A stretch of 64,000 nucleotides of DNA. Source: Terasakiella pusilla DSM 6293 (GTDB taxonomy: Bacteria > Pseudomonadota > Alphaproteobacteria > Rhodospirillales > Terasakiellaceae). Under the pieces are notes generated by a model. That model was not told where the DNA came from. It searched no databases and was given only the letters and a program-made list of their open reading frames with translations. Positions 35,513-44,618 of the stretch are shown piece after piece. The stretch lies in contig NZ_JHYO01000006.1 in the NCBI RefSeq assembly GCF_000688235.1, positions 1 through 64,000 on the forward strand, given 5' to 3'. Numbering within the stretch: the first letter of the stretch is position 1; the number at the start of each line of letters is the position of its first letter. Position numbers and translations under genes: made by a program.

Positions 35513-35719
35513 GTGTCTGTGTTTCTCTGGTGCAATATACGTAAATATTCATAGGTATGTGGTCCAAACGCTCTCAGTTTACGTACTGACAGTTAAGGGC
35601 GAATACTTAGTCAGCAGGTTATCTCTTTAAGTGATTGTTTGAAAAGAGGTACAACAGCGGACCGAGCTATTTTGCTTTGCAATTTATTTATAAAAAATAT
35701 TCAGAATCCGAGGAACATT

Positions 35720-37243
35720 ATGGTTAATCTATTTCGCTCTCGCTCCGGCGGACGAAGCGGCGCGGGCGTCTCTGACGTTCTCGCTGCGCTCGACAAGTCC
35801 ATGGCTGTTATTGAATTTAGTCTGGACGGCACGATCTTAAATGCGAATGAAAACTTCCTGAAATTGATGGGGTATAGTTTGCAGGAAGTGCAAGGGCAGC
35901 ATCACCGTATGTTCGCCGAAGAGGAATTTGCCCAAAGTAACGAGTATCGTGAGTTCTGGAAGTCCCTAAATCAAGGTATTTACCAAGCAGGTCAGTATAA
36001 GCGGATTGCAAAAGGCGGCAAAGATGTCTGGATTGAGGCGTCCTATAACCCTGTGTTGAACAAACGGGGGAAGCCATACAAAGTCATTAAGTTTGCGACG
36101 GACATTACTGGAAAGATTCAGGAACTTATCGAGCGCAAGGGCATTGTGCGTGCGATTGACCGTGCGCAGGCTGTGATCGAGTTTGAACTGGATGGCACGA
36201 TTGTTGACGCCAATGACAACTTCTTGAAGGTGATGGGCTATCGTCTTGAGGAAATTAAAGGGCAGCATCACCGTATTTTTACTGACGCTGCCTTTGCCTC
36301 TAGTCAGGAATATAAAGAATTCTGGGCAGCACTGCGACGTGGTGAGTTTCAGGCCGGGCAATACCGGCGATTGGCGAAAGGCGGGCGGGAAGTTTGGATT
36401 GAAGCTTCTTATAACCCGATTATTGATCTGGATGGCAAACCGACGAAGGTGATTAAGTTTGCAACGGATTTGACGCCGCGAAAGCAGGAGAACGCGAAGC
36501 TGGCAGATGATTTTGAGCAAAATGTTCAGTCGCTTGTGCAGGTCGTGGCCAGTTCTGCCACACAGATGCAGGGGGTCTCACAAGCCTTGGCCTCTACATC
36601 AGATAATGCTCGTCAATTGTCCGGTTCTGTGGCGACGGCCACGGATAAGCTGGGGGTGTCAGTGGATGAGATTTCGTCTCAGGTGACACAGGCCGGTACA
36701 ATTGTACGTGCGGCAGTTGAAGAAGCACATCGAACTGAAGAATTGGTTGCCGGCCTTGTAAAAGCCGCTAGTCAGATTGGAGAAGTGACCTCCCTGATTT
36801 CCGGTATTGCAGAGCAGACCAACCTGTTAGCCTTGAACGCGACCATTGAGGCCGCGCGGGCAGGGGAAGCTGGTAAAGGGTTTGCGGTTGTCGCGGGCGA
36901 GGTCAAGAACCTTGCGCAACAAACCGCACGGGCGACTGAAGAGATTACCAACCAGATTAAAGATGTTCAGAACGTGAGTGACACGACAGCAACAGCTATT
37001 CGCAAAATTACCGATGTGATTGCCAGCGTGAGCGAAATCAGCAGCACAATCAGTCACGCGGTTGATGATCAGGCGGTCTCCACACAGGAAGTTGCAAGCA
37101 GTATCGAGGGCGTGCAATCTGCAGCGCAGGAAACCGGTGAAACCGCCGGAAGTATGCTGGAAGTGGCAAGCGATCTATCTGAACGCTCATACGAATTGCA
37201 AAATCAGGTCGACATATTTTTGAAAAATGTACGCTCCATGTAG
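35720..37243 (+). CDS. Soluble chemoreceptor with two tandem PAS domains
   Basis: A 507-aa chemotaxis receptor without transmembrane helices, so it is cytoplasmic. Two PAS domains (about 20-120 and 135-240) are near copies: both have EFxLDGTIxxANxNFLKxMGY, GQHHRxF and [27 protein letters not shown]. The MCP signalling domain has [20 protein letters not shown] at the tip. The tandem PAS layout resembles energy or redox sensors of the Aer type. AGGA six bases upstream supports the ATG at 35720; the frame is open from 35639. Confidence 0.92.
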   Translation: MVNLFRSRSGGRSGAGVSDVLAALDKSMAVIEFSLDGTILNANENFLKLMGYSLQEVQGQHHRMFAEEEFAQSNEYREFWKSLNQGIYQAGQYKRIAKGGKDVWIEASYNPVLNKRGKPYKVIKFATDITGKIQELIERKGIVRAIDRAQAVIEFELDGTIVDANDNFLKVMGYRLEEIKGQHHRIFTDAAFASSQEYKEFWAALRRGEFQAGQYRRLAKGGREVWIEASYNPIIDLDGKPTKVIKFATDLTPRKQENAKLADDFEQNVQSLVQVVASSATQMQGVSQALASTSDNARQLSGSVATATDKLGVSVDEISSQVTQAGTIVRAAVEEAHRTEELVAGLVKAASQIGEVTSLISGIAEQTNLLALNATIEAARAGEAGKGFAVVAGEVKNLAQQTARATEEITNQIKDVQNVSDTTATAIRKITDVIASVSEISSTISHAVDDQAVSTQEVASSIEGVQSAAQETGETAGSMLEVASDLSERSYELQNQVDIFLKNVRSM

Positions 37244-37383
37244 GGTCCATATTTAGGTAGGATGGCTTATCCTTTGGTATGAGAGTGCGATTCTGGTTTG
37301 GCAAAGGCCTTTAAAAATGGTATCTACGCCTTCCATAGTATGTAAGAATACTCACGGATCATCGCCTATTGAATGGAGAACAA

Positions 37384-38007
37384 ATGATACGCAAGCTTTT
37401 ATGTGTGTTTTCTGTTTGTGCGGCAGTAACTGTCGTTTGCTCGTCGTCTGAGGCGGGCACTAAGAAATCGTATTTGCCACCGCTTCCTTATGAGACGTAC
37501 TTTGCCAAGTATCGTGCAGATCGGGCTGTGCTGAAGTTTAATGACTTCTCCGGCAAGATTAATGCAAAGCGGATTAAGAAGTTGTTGCGGTCTGGCCGTG
37601 TGCTGGGGGATCGTGTGCTGCTGGATAATAATCTGGCGGTCTATTTTCCTGAAGGCTATATCGTTTCTTCGACGATGAGACTGGATCAGTTCCGTCCCAA
37701 AAAAGGGATTTCAGCCAAGACAATCAAGTCAACGGCGGACATTGAGGTGAACCCCGACTACGCGTTGGTGGATTTAATGGATGAACATCTTGGCGAAGTC
37801 TGCGCAGAAATTACAACCACCGATCAGGTTAAAGCCAGTGTGCGTAAAAGTCGCGACGGTATCTTGTCGTTGGTGAAACAGACGTCTGGACGGTTTGATT
37901 ATCTGGTGGGGGAACAGAGCGAAGCCTTTGAAATTACAAGTGCTCTCAAGCCATCTTACCTGACAACAGATCATGAAATTCAACGCGCTTTATCCAAGTG
38001 CATCTAA
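37384..38007 (+). CDS. Uncharacterised exported protein
   Basis: A 207-aa protein that I do not recognise. The first 24 residues look like a signal peptide, with a hydrophobic LLCVFSVCAAVTVVCSSSEAG. The mature part starts with KKSYLPPLPYETYFAKYRAD and has no repeats or metal sites; it contains an early basic stretch (AKRIKKLLRSGRVLGDRVLL) and one late Cys. ATG 37384 has GGAG upstream; an in-frame TTG at 37369 is less likely. It lies alone between a chemoreceptor and an OmpA-type lipoprotein. Confidence 0.7.
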   Translation: MIRKLLCVFSVCAAVTVVCSSSEAGTKKSYLPPLPYETYFAKYRADRAVLKFNDFSGKINAKRIKKLLRSGRVLGDRVLLDNNLAVYFPEGYIVSSTMRLDQFRPKKGISAKTIKSTADIEVNPDYALVDLMDEHLGEVCAEITTTDQVKASVRKSRDGILSLVKQTSGRFDYLVGEQSEAFEITSALKPSYLTTDHEIQRALSKCI

Positions 38008-38009
38008 AG

Positions 38010-38065
38010 CTTACCCCCATCCAAATAGAACTTAAGATTTATAAGGAGGGGGTAAGAAGTTTTTT
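38010..38065 (+). terminator. Long-loop hairpin with T run
   Basis: CTTACCCCC (38010-38018) pairs perfectly with GGGGGTAAG (38048-38056), with a 29-base loop and TTTTTT at 38060-38065. The stop of the exported protein overlaps its start region. The large loop is unusual for a terminator. Confidence 0.55.
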
Positions 38066-38182
38066 CAGGGGCATAAAGAAGCCATAAAAGGCATAAAAAG
38101 TCGCTTGCCAGCAGCCATTTACAGCCCTAACCTTCATTCCAGTAGCGCACGATTTATTGAGTTATAAAGAAGGTTTATAATC

Positions 38183-39079
38183 ATGGCTAAGAGATACATG
38201 TCCCCCCTCGCGGTTTTGATGTCCGCAACAGTACTGGCCGGTTGTTCCAATCTGCCGAACTCGTTGGATCACGGCGGAAACCCGTTTACACAGCCTTTCA
38301 ATTACGAAAAAGCACAGAACATCCAAGTGCAAGGCAATGATTTCAAATCTGCCTTGATTCGGGAATATCAGGCCCTTTCTACAAAAGAAGGCGTGGTCTG
38401 GTCCGATTGGTTCGATTCTGACTTCTTTGCCCGTAAAGCCATCAAGATCAGTGAAAGCGATGGGATCATCGGTCCGGAAGACCCAGCTAACTGGCGTTAT
38501 TCCGAAGAAGAACTGGTTCAGTTTGCACAGCCGCGTCAAGATCTGTTGGCTGCTTTGAACGAAGGCGTTGGGGATTTCCCCCTTGAAGCTGCGAAAGCAC
38601 AAGCCAGCTTTGATTGCTGGGTAGAAGAGCAGGAGGAAGGTTGGCAGAATGATGAGATTGCCAAGTGTAAGCAGCAATTTGATGCCGCACTTGCAAAACT
38701 TCAGAATGTGATCGTCACCAAACCGCAAGCGACAGAGCCGCTGGATATGGCGAAGCTGTATACAGTGTTCTTTGACTTCGACTCCGCTGTGATCACACCG
38801 GTTGGTCAGCAGGTGCTGCAAGCACTGGTGGAAGATTGGGGTAAAGAAACGGCGGCGTTTGAGCTGATCGGTCACACCGATTCCGCTGGTTCACGTACCT
38901 ACAACGAACGTTTGTCCAAACGTCGTGCGGAGGCTGTAAAGTCCTTTGTTGCGAGTCTGGAAGTGCCGGAAGGCAAGATGACGACACAGGGTGTTGGCGA
39001 AAGCGCCCTGGCTGTGCAGACCGAAGATGGTGTGCGTGAAGCCAAAAACAGACGTGTTGTCATTAAAGTTAAACAATAG
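38183..39079 (+). CDS. OmpA-family lipoprotein, paralog of the protein at 33719
   Basis: A 298-aa lipoprotein with lipobox LAGC (Cys21) and the same plan as the earlier protein: a two-cysteine block with Cys145 and Cys162, again 17 residues apart, in FDCWxxEQEExxQ and CKxxF, then an OmpA domain with VFFDFDSAVITPVGQQV and GHTDSAGS. The middle is longer (about 25 residues more) and begins with a Trp- and Phe-rich segment. It probably binds peptidoglycan. It lies alone, with its own terminator after it. Confidence 0.9.
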   Translation: MAKRYMSPLAVLMSATVLAGCSNLPNSLDHGGNPFTQPFNYEKAQNIQVQGNDFKSALIREYQALSTKEGVVWSDWFDSDFFARKAIKISESDGIIGPEDPANWRYSEEELVQFAQPRQDLLAALNEGVGDFPLEAAKAQASFDCWVEEQEEGWQNDEIAKCKQQFDAALAKLQNVIVTKPQATEPLDMAKLYTVFFDFDSAVITPVGQQVLQALVEDWGKETAAFELIGHTDSAGSRTYNERLSKRRAEAVKSFVASLEVPEGKMTTQGVGESALAVQTEDGVREAKNRRVVIKVKQ

Positions 39080-39101
39080 ACTTTGTGACCTGACGTTTTT
39101 T

Positions 39102-39131
39102 AGCCCCAAAGGTCTTCCTTTGGGGCTTTTT
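39102..39131 (+). terminator. Terminator after the second OmpA-type lipoprotein
   Basis: A perfect 11-bp stem (39102-39112 with 39117-39127) and 4-base loop are followed by TTTTT. Confidence 0.93.
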
Positions 39132-39329
39132 CTATTGTGCTTTCTGAACAGAAAGTTATTGTTGTCAAAGGAAACGTCCTTTCCTGTACCTACACGATCA
39201 GCAAAAGAAAAAAGACGGTAAGTGCGGGACCAAAAATGCTTCGTAAGGGAAGCATGAAACCAATAACGATGTAAAAATCGCTGTCTGAATGTATGGGCAG
39301 ATGCCCAGCCGCAAAAAAGGGACGAATGC

Positions 39330-41636
39330 ATGGCTGATGAAGAAAAGAAAAACACTGAAGCGAAATTCCGTGAAGGGGCGCTGGATTATCACCGCCATCC
39401 GGTGCCGGGTAAGATCAGTGTAAACGCGACCAAGCCGCTTGCAAACCAACGGGATTTGGCATTGGCCTATTCACCGGGTGTTGCATTTGCCTGTGAAGAA
39501 ATTGTTCGTGATGCAAAAGAAGCGGCCAGCCTGACCGCACGGGGCAACCTGGTTGGGGTGATCTCCAACGGGACCGCTGTTTTGGGGTTAGGGGCGATCG
39601 GCCCGCTGGCCTCTAAGCCGGTGATGGAAGGCAAGGGCGTTCTCTTTAAGAAGTTTGCCGATATCGATGTGTTTGATATCGAGATTGAAGAACGCGATCC
39701 TGAAAAACTGGTCGATATTATCGCCGCGCTGGAACCCACTTTCGGGGGGATTAACCTTGAAGATATCAAGGCACCAGAATGTTTTTATGTGGAACGCGAA
39801 CTGAAAGAGCGATGTAATATTCCGGTCTTTCATGATGACCAGCACGGCACAGCGATCATCGTCGGTGCTGCGATCAAAAATGCGCTGCGCATCATCGGTA
39901 AAGATATCAAAAAAGTGAAGCTGGTTGCCTCAGGTGCTGGTGCGGCGGCGTTGTCCTGCCTCAATGTTTTGAAGCATATGGGCTTGCCGCGCGAAAACAT
40001 CACCGTCTGCGACATCGTTGGCGTGGTCTATAAAGGCCGCACAGAAGAGATGGACGAGTATAAAGCGGTCTTTGCTGCGGATACGGAACATCGCACACTC
40101 GGTGAAGCGATCGAAGGCGCAGACATCTTCCTTGGTCTATCTGCACCGGGCGTGTTGAAGCAGGATATGGTTGCCAAGATGGCGAACCAGCCGATCATCT
40201 TCGCCCTTGCGAACCCTGAGCCGGAAATTCGCCCTGAGCTTGCGAAAGAAGTGCGCCCTGATTGTATTATGGCAACGGGTCGATCTGACTATCCGAACCA
40301 GGTAAACAACGTTTTGTGTTTCCCGTATATCTTCCGTGGTGCGCTGGATGTGGGGGCAACAACCATTAACGCGGAAATGAAGATGGCCTGCGTTGAAGCC
40401 TTGGCTGACCTCGCTTTGGCAGAAGCGGATGAGCGCGTGACCAAAGCCTATGGGGAAGAGAGCCTGTGCTTCGGGCCGGAATATCTGATCCCGAAACCGT
40501 TTGATCCGCGCCTGATCCTCAATGTGACACTGGCCGTTGCGAAAGCGGCAATGGATAGTGGCGTTGCTACGCGCCCGATTGATGACTTGCGCGCCTATCG
40601 GGAACGTTTGTCCCAGTTCGTCTATCGTTCTGGCATGATGATGAAGCCTGTCTTTGAACAGGCAAAACGGAACCCAAAAAAGGTTGTCTATGCGGAAGGC
40701 GAAGACGATCGCGTCCTGCGTGCTGTTCAAATCGTTGTGGATGACGGTATCGCCATCCCGATCCTGATCGGTCGTCGTGAAGTGATCGAACGGAAAATCC
40801 AGACCCTTGGCTTGCGCCTTGTCGCGGATAAAGATTTCGAGATCGTTGAGATCATGCGTGATTACCGCTTGCATAGCTATGCGGATTATTATCATCGTTT
40901 GATGGGCCGTCGCGGGGTCTCCCCGACAGCGGCGTTAAGTCTGGTGCGCACCCGTGCGACCATTCTGGCATCCCTGATGGTACGCCGTGGGGAAGCTGAT
41001 GCGGTTGTCTGCGGGACATCGGGCCGTTACGGCAAACATCTGGAACAGTTGGAAGGTGTGATCGGTCTGCGCGACGGGCAATCCGTGCTGGCCGCCATGA
41101 ACCTTGTGATCATGGAAAAAGACACCCTGTTTATGTGTGACACTTATGTCAACTACGACCCAACGGCGGAACAGTTGGCGGAGATCACCTTGATGGCAGC
41201 GGAAGAAGTGCGCCGTTTCGGGATCAAGCCGAAGGTTGCTTTGTTGTGTCATTCCAACTTTGGCAACCGTGATAGCGTTTCATCCTTCAAGATGCGCCGC
41301 GTGCGTGAGCTGGTGTTGGAACGTGAGCCTGATCTGGAAATTGAAGGTGAGATGCATTCTGATGCGGCTTTGTCCGAACAGCTTCGTAACAATATCTTCC
41401 CAAATTCACGCTTGCGGGGATCGGCTAACTTGTTGATTATGCCGAACCTTGATGCCGCAAACATTGCTTATAACCTTGTGAAGATGACAGCGGACGGCCT
41501 ACCGGTTGGTCCATTGTTGTTAGGGGCTGCCAAGCCTGCGCATATCCTGACGCCGTCCGCGACGGTTCGTGCGATTGTGAACGTCAGTGCCGTGGCTGTG
41601 GTGGACGCCCAAATTCACGCTGGCCAACCGGAGTAA
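39330..41636 (+). CDS. maeB: NADP-dependent malic enzyme with phosphotransacetylase-like domain
   Basis: A 768-aa MaeB-type enzyme that decarboxylates malate to pyruvate with NADP+. The N-terminal malic domain has [32 protein letters not shown] and [20 protein letters not shown], and the NAD(P)-binding [13 protein letters not shown]. From about residue 430 the C-terminal part resembles phosphate acetyltransferase ([39 protein letters not shown]); in related enzymes this half controls activity by acetyl-CoA. mgtE starts 7 bases after its stop. A 250-base gap upstream holds two small hairpins at 39236-39255 and 39296-39309. Confidence 0.95.
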   Translation: MADEEKKNTEAKFREGALDYHRHPVPGKISVNATKPLANQRDLALAYSPGVAFACEEIVRDAKEAASLTARGNLVGVISNGTAVLGLGAIGPLASKPVMEGKGVLFKKFADIDVFDIEIEERDPEKLVDIIAALEPTFGGINLEDIKAPECFYVERELKERCNIPVFHDDQHGTAIIVGAAIKNALRIIGKDIKKVKLVASGAGAAALSCLNVLKHMGLPRENITVCDIVGVVYKGRTEEMDEYKAVFAADTEHRTLGEAIEGADIFLGLSAPGVLKQDMVAKMANQPIIFALANPEPEIRPELAKEVRPDCIMATGRSDYPNQVNNVLCFPYIFRGALDVGATTINAEMKMACVEALADLALAEADERVTKAYGEESLCFGPEYLIPKPFDPRLILNVTLAVAKAAMDSGVATRPIDDLRAYRERLSQFVYRSGMMMKPVFEQAKRNPKKVVYAEGEDDRVLRAVQIVVDDGIAIPILIGRREVIERKIQTLGLRLVADKDFEIVEIMRDYRLHSYADYYHRLMGRRGVSPTAALSLVRTRATILASLMVRRGEADAVVCGTSGRYGKHLEQLEGVIGLRDGQSVLAAMNLVIMEKDTLFMCDTYVNYDPTAEQLAEITLMAAEEVRRFGIKPKVALLCHSNFGNRDSVSSFKMRRVRELVLEREPDLEIEGEMHSDAALSEQLRNNIFPNSRLRGSANLLIMPNLDAANIAYNLVKMTADGLPVGPLLLGAAKPAHILTPSATVRAIVNVSAVAVVDAQIHAGQPE

Positions 41637-41643
41637 AAGAAAC

Positions 41644-43059
41644 GTGACTGAGAAGCCTGAAACGCAAATGGAAGAAGACAACACCGTTCAGCCCGATGTA
41701 GAAATCGAGGAAGGGGACGCGTTTGGTCTGGGGGAAGAACATCTCTCCCAGCTTCAAGAACATTTGCGTGAAGGCGACGAGGTTGCTGTCAAAGAACTGT
41801 TTGGTGACCTGCATTACGCGGATGCCGCGGATATTCTGCAACAGCTGAAATCCGAGGACCGCACGCAGGTCTACCAAATCGTCGGTGAAGACTTTGACCC
41901 GGATATCATCTCCGAACTGGATGGTGATATTCTGGAAGAGGTCGTGGAGGAAATGGGCGCCAGTCAGGTGGCTCAGGCCCTCATCGAAATGGACAGCGAT
42001 GACGCGCTGACCGTTATCGAAGAACTGGATGAAGAAGATCAGAAAGAGGTACTGGACGCCCTGCCGTTAGGGGAACGTTCCATTATCCTTGAAGGTCTAT
42101 CCTTCCCTGAGGATTCCGCCGGTCGTTTGATGCAGCGTGATCTGGTGACCGTTCCGGCTTTCTGGACGGTTGGGGAGACGCTGGATTACCTGCGCAGTGA
42201 CGTGGATCTACCCGATGATTTTTATGAAATTTTTGTGGTGGACCCGAAGTTCAACCCGTTGGGGACGGTGCAGCTTAGCAAACTGATGCGCAGCAAGCGT
42301 CCGGTGCGCATCGGTAATCTGATGGAAGAACAATTGACGACTATTCCGGTCGAAACCGATCAGGAAGAAGTGGCTTTCATCTTTAGGGACCGTGATTTGG
42401 TTTCGGCCCCCGTTGTCGATGAAGATGCGCGCCTATTGGGTGTGATCACCGTCGATGACGTCTTGGACGTTATCGATGAAGAACATGAAGAAGACATTAT
42501 GCGCATGGGCGGGGTGACGCAGGCAGAGTTCTATAGTTCTGCGCTGGATGCTGCCAAGTCGCGGATCTGGTGGCTGGTCGTTAATTTGGGGACGGCGATT
42601 TTAGCGTCACTGGTGATCGGCATGTTTAGTGCGACGATTGAACAGTTGGTCGCCCTTGCCGTCTTGATGCCGATTGTCGCGTCCATGGGCGGGAATGCGG
42701 GGACACAAACCCTGACCATCGCCGTGCGCGCCATTGCCATGAACGAATTGACACCTGCCAACGCCATCAGGGTTGTCGGCAAAGAAGTGTTGGTGGGGAC
42801 GGTGAACGGTATTATCTTCGCTGTGCTTATTGGTCTGGCAACCTGGGCGTGGTTTAGTGATCCAGCGTTGGCTGGTGTGATCGCGGCAGCGATGGTCGTC
42901 AATATGATTGTGGCCGGGCTTGCAGGGGCGTTGATCCCGGTTGCGTTGGACCGTTTTGGGGCGGATCCTGCGATTTCATCCTCCGTGTTTTTGACAACTG
43001 TGACGGATGTTGTCGGTTTCTTTGCCTTTTTGGGGCTAGCAGCACTGTTGCTGCTTTGA
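41644..43059 (+). CDS. mgtE: Magnesium transporter MgtE
   Basis: A 471-aa inner-membrane Mg2+ channel. Order: N domain (about 25-150) with LHYADAADILQQLKSEDR, two CBS domains (about 150-280), and five membrane helices with the conserved MGGNAGTQTL and TTVTDVVGFFAF. Mg2+ binds the cytosolic domains in the family and closes the pore. The start is GTG 41644, with GGAG upstream; an earlier frame exists inside maeB. It follows maeB by 7 bases, so both are likely one transcript; maeB needs Mg2+ or Mn2+. Confidence 0.93.
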   Translation: MTEKPETQMEEDNTVQPDVEIEEGDAFGLGEEHLSQLQEHLREGDEVAVKELFGDLHYADAADILQQLKSEDRTQVYQIVGEDFDPDIISELDGDILEEVVEEMGASQVAQALIEMDSDDALTVIEELDEEDQKEVLDALPLGERSIILEGLSFPEDSAGRLMQRDLVTVPAFWTVGETLDYLRSDVDLPDDFYEIFVVDPKFNPLGTVQLSKLMRSKRPVRIGNLMEEQLTTIPVETDQEEVAFIFRDRDLVSAPVVDEDARLLGVITVDDVLDVIDEEHEEDIMRMGGVTQAEFYSSALDAAKSRIWWLVVNLGTAILASLVIGMFSATIEQLVALAVLMPIVASMGGNAGTQTLTIAVRAIAMNELTPANAIRVVGKEVLVGTVNGIIFAVLIGLATWAWFSDPALAGVIAAAMVVNMIVAGLAGALIPVALDRFGADPAISSSVFLTTVTDVVGFFAFLGLAALLLL

Positions 43060-43089
43060 GAAAAGCGACAGAGTGTGGAAAGAAAATGC

Positions 43090-43118
43090 TTTACGTTTAC
43101 GTAAAGGTAAATTAATCT
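43090..43118 (+). promoter_or_regulatory. LiuR-type operator and promoter of liuR
   Basis: -35 TTTACG (43090-43095) and -10 TAATCT (43113-43118) are 17 bases apart. The spacer holds the palindrome ACGTTTACGTAAAGGT (43093-43108). A repressor or activator of the MerR type would bind between the two elements. The same arrangement recurs at 43562 and 46423. Confidence 0.7.
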
Positions 43119-43127
43119 GGCCGCGTT

Positions 43128-43520
43128 ATGAGTGAACAAAAGAAAACCACATTCAGTATTACAGATCTTTCCAAAGAGTTTGATATAACAACGCGGACGA
43201 TCCGGTTTTACGAAGATAAAGGGCTGATCTCACCTGAACGGGAAGGTCAGCGTCGTATTTATTCCCAACGTGACCGTGTGCGTTTGCGCTTGATTATGCG
43301 TGGCAAACGCCTTGGGTTTGCCTTGTCGGAAATTCAGGAATTGATCGATCTTTATGATACGGATCGTTCTGAAGTGATGCAGCTTCAGGTCTTTTTGGAT
43401 CGTATCCGCGAGAGACGTGATGCGTTGTCCCAGCAACAACAGGATATCAATGCCATGTTGGGGGAGCTGGAAACGTTGGAAGATCAATGTTCAACATTGC
43501 TGGAAAAAAAGCAGGGTTAG
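43128..43520 (+). CDS. liuR: MerR-family regulator LiuR of leucine/isovalerate catabolism
   Basis: A 130-aa MerR-type regulator. The winged helix is FSITDLSKEFDITTRTIRFY, then EDKGLISPEREGQRRIYSQR; the C-terminal coiled coil (about 80-125) mediates dimers and holds no metal-binding Cys pair. Its position beside ivd, methylcrotonyl carboxylase and HMG-CoA lyase, and three palindromes in the local promoters, fit LiuR, known to control branched-chain amino acid breakdown. The branched acyl-CoA effector is inferred from family knowledge. A terminator follows. Confidence 0.9.
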   Translation: MSEQKKTTFSITDLSKEFDITTRTIRFYEDKGLISPEREGQRRIYSQRDRVRLRLIMRGKRLGFALSEIQELIDLYDTDRSEVMQLQVFLDRIRERRDALSQQQQDINAMLGELETLEDQCSTLLEKKQG

Positions 43521-43525
43521 AAGTG

Positions 43526-43550
43526 GGCAGGCTTGGTCCTGCCTTTTCTT
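43526..43550 (+). terminator. Terminator after liuR
   Basis: GGCAGG (43526-43531) and CCTGCC (43538-43543) with loop CTTGGT are followed by TTTTCTT. It separates liuR from the thioesterase genes. Confidence 0.8.
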
Positions 43551-43561
43551 AGGGTTTTATG

Positions 43562-43590
43562 TTAACGTTTACGTAAACGTAAGTTCAGAT
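43562..43590 (+). promoter_or_regulatory. LiuR-type operator and promoter of the thioesterase pair
   Basis: -35 TTAACG (43562-43567), 17-base spacer, -10 TCAGAT (43585-43590). The palindrome ACGTTTACGTAAACGT (43565-43580) fills the spacer, arranged as before liuR. The thioesterase ATG lies 18 bases after the -10 element. Confidence 0.7.
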
Positions 43591-43607
43591 ACAGGCAGGA
43601 ATTAAAG

Positions 43608-44045
43608 ATGATACAGGCGCACCCAAAATCCATTTTGACACATCGCAGTGTTGTTCAGCAGTGGGAATGTGACCATATGGGCCACCTGAATGTGCGTCAC
43701 TATATGGCGAAGTTTGATGATGCGGCATGGAATATGTTTGCAGAGCTGGGAATCAACAAAAAGTATTTTGAGGAACGCAACGGTGGTGTTGCGGCTGTTG
43801 ATCACCATGTGGTCTATAAAAAAGAGATGCTGGCAGGTGATAGTATCTCCATCCACAGCCATTTTGCGATCTTTAGCGGCAAGAAGGTCAAAATGATCCA
43901 CAAGATGTATGACGCGATTGGCGGTGATCTGGTGGCGGAATGTGAATTGTTTGCCGTCCATATGGATCAGTCTGCGCGTAAGGCATCGGATTTTCCAGAA
44001 GACATTACAGCTAAGGCGCTGGTTTTTCTGGCAACAGATGAGTGA
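43608..44045 (+). CDS. Hotdog-fold acyl-CoA thioesterase
   Basis: A 145-aa thioesterase of the 4-hydroxybenzoyl-CoA type. The active-site aspartate region is WECDHMGHLNVRHYMAKFDD, where the Asp and His-containing part is typical. It hydrolyses some acyl-CoA to acid and CoA; the substrate is unknown, but its LiuR-type operator suggests a branched short acyl-CoA. The second thioesterase begins 10 bases after it. Confidence 0.85.
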   Translation: MIQAHPKSILTHRSVVQQWECDHMGHLNVRHYMAKFDDAAWNMFAELGINKKYFEERNGGVAAVDHHVVYKKEMLAGDSISIHSHFAIFSGKKVKMIHKMYDAIGGDLVAECELFAVHMDQSARKASDFPEDITAKALVFLATDE

Positions 44046-44055
44046 GGACGGCGCG

Positions 44056-44493
44056 ATGGCAGAGTTTACACCCAAAGCTGATAATTACATTCAACTTGTG
44101 CAGGATGCCTTTGCCAAGCAGGGGTTTATGCAGCATTTGGGCGTGGAGTTGGCGGAGCTTAAGCCGGGGTATTGCGAATTGCATCTCCCCTTTAAGCCGG
44201 AATTGGATCAGCACCATGGATATTTTCATGGGGGCGCCATCGGCGCTTTGGCAGATGTGTCTGGCGGGTTTGCTGGGTTTACGCTGTTGCCGGAAGGTCA
44301 GGCCATGCTGACGGTGGAATATAAATTGAACATTATTTCCCCCGGTGCGGGGGAGTACCTGAAAGGGGTTGGACGGGTGATCAAGCATGGTCGTACGTTG
44401 ACGATTACACAGATTGATGTGTATGGAGTGACTGCGGATGGCGAGAAGCACTGCGCCACGGCCATACAGACTCTGATGGCGGTAAAGGCGTAA
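44056..44493 (+). CDS. PaaI-type hotdog thioesterase
   Basis: A 145-aa enzyme of the PaaI branch, with the catalytic stretch HGYFHGGAIGALADVSGGFA, where His and Asp are typical. The frame is open much further upstream inside the first thioesterase gene; ATG 44056 has GAGG seven bases before and is preferred over ATG 44038. The two thioesterases are unrelated subtypes in one operon under a LiuR-type operator. They may recycle CoA when branched acyl-CoAs build up (inference). Confidence 0.85.
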   Translation: MAEFTPKADNYIQLVQDAFAKQGFMQHLGVELAELKPGYCELHLPFKPELDQHHGYFHGGAIGALADVSGGFAGFTLLPEGQAMLTVEYKLNIISPGAGEYLKGVGRVIKHGRTLTITQIDVYGVTADGEKHCATAIQTLMAVKA

Positions 44494-44618
44494 TTAGAGT
44501 CTTCGGATTGATGATTTAAATAAAATTTTATGGAATAGACTATCTAAATGTAGAAACAATTGGTATAGCAGCGCATCCCTCGCACTTGAGGGGCGTAGAT
44601 ATCAATTGAGTTGCATAT

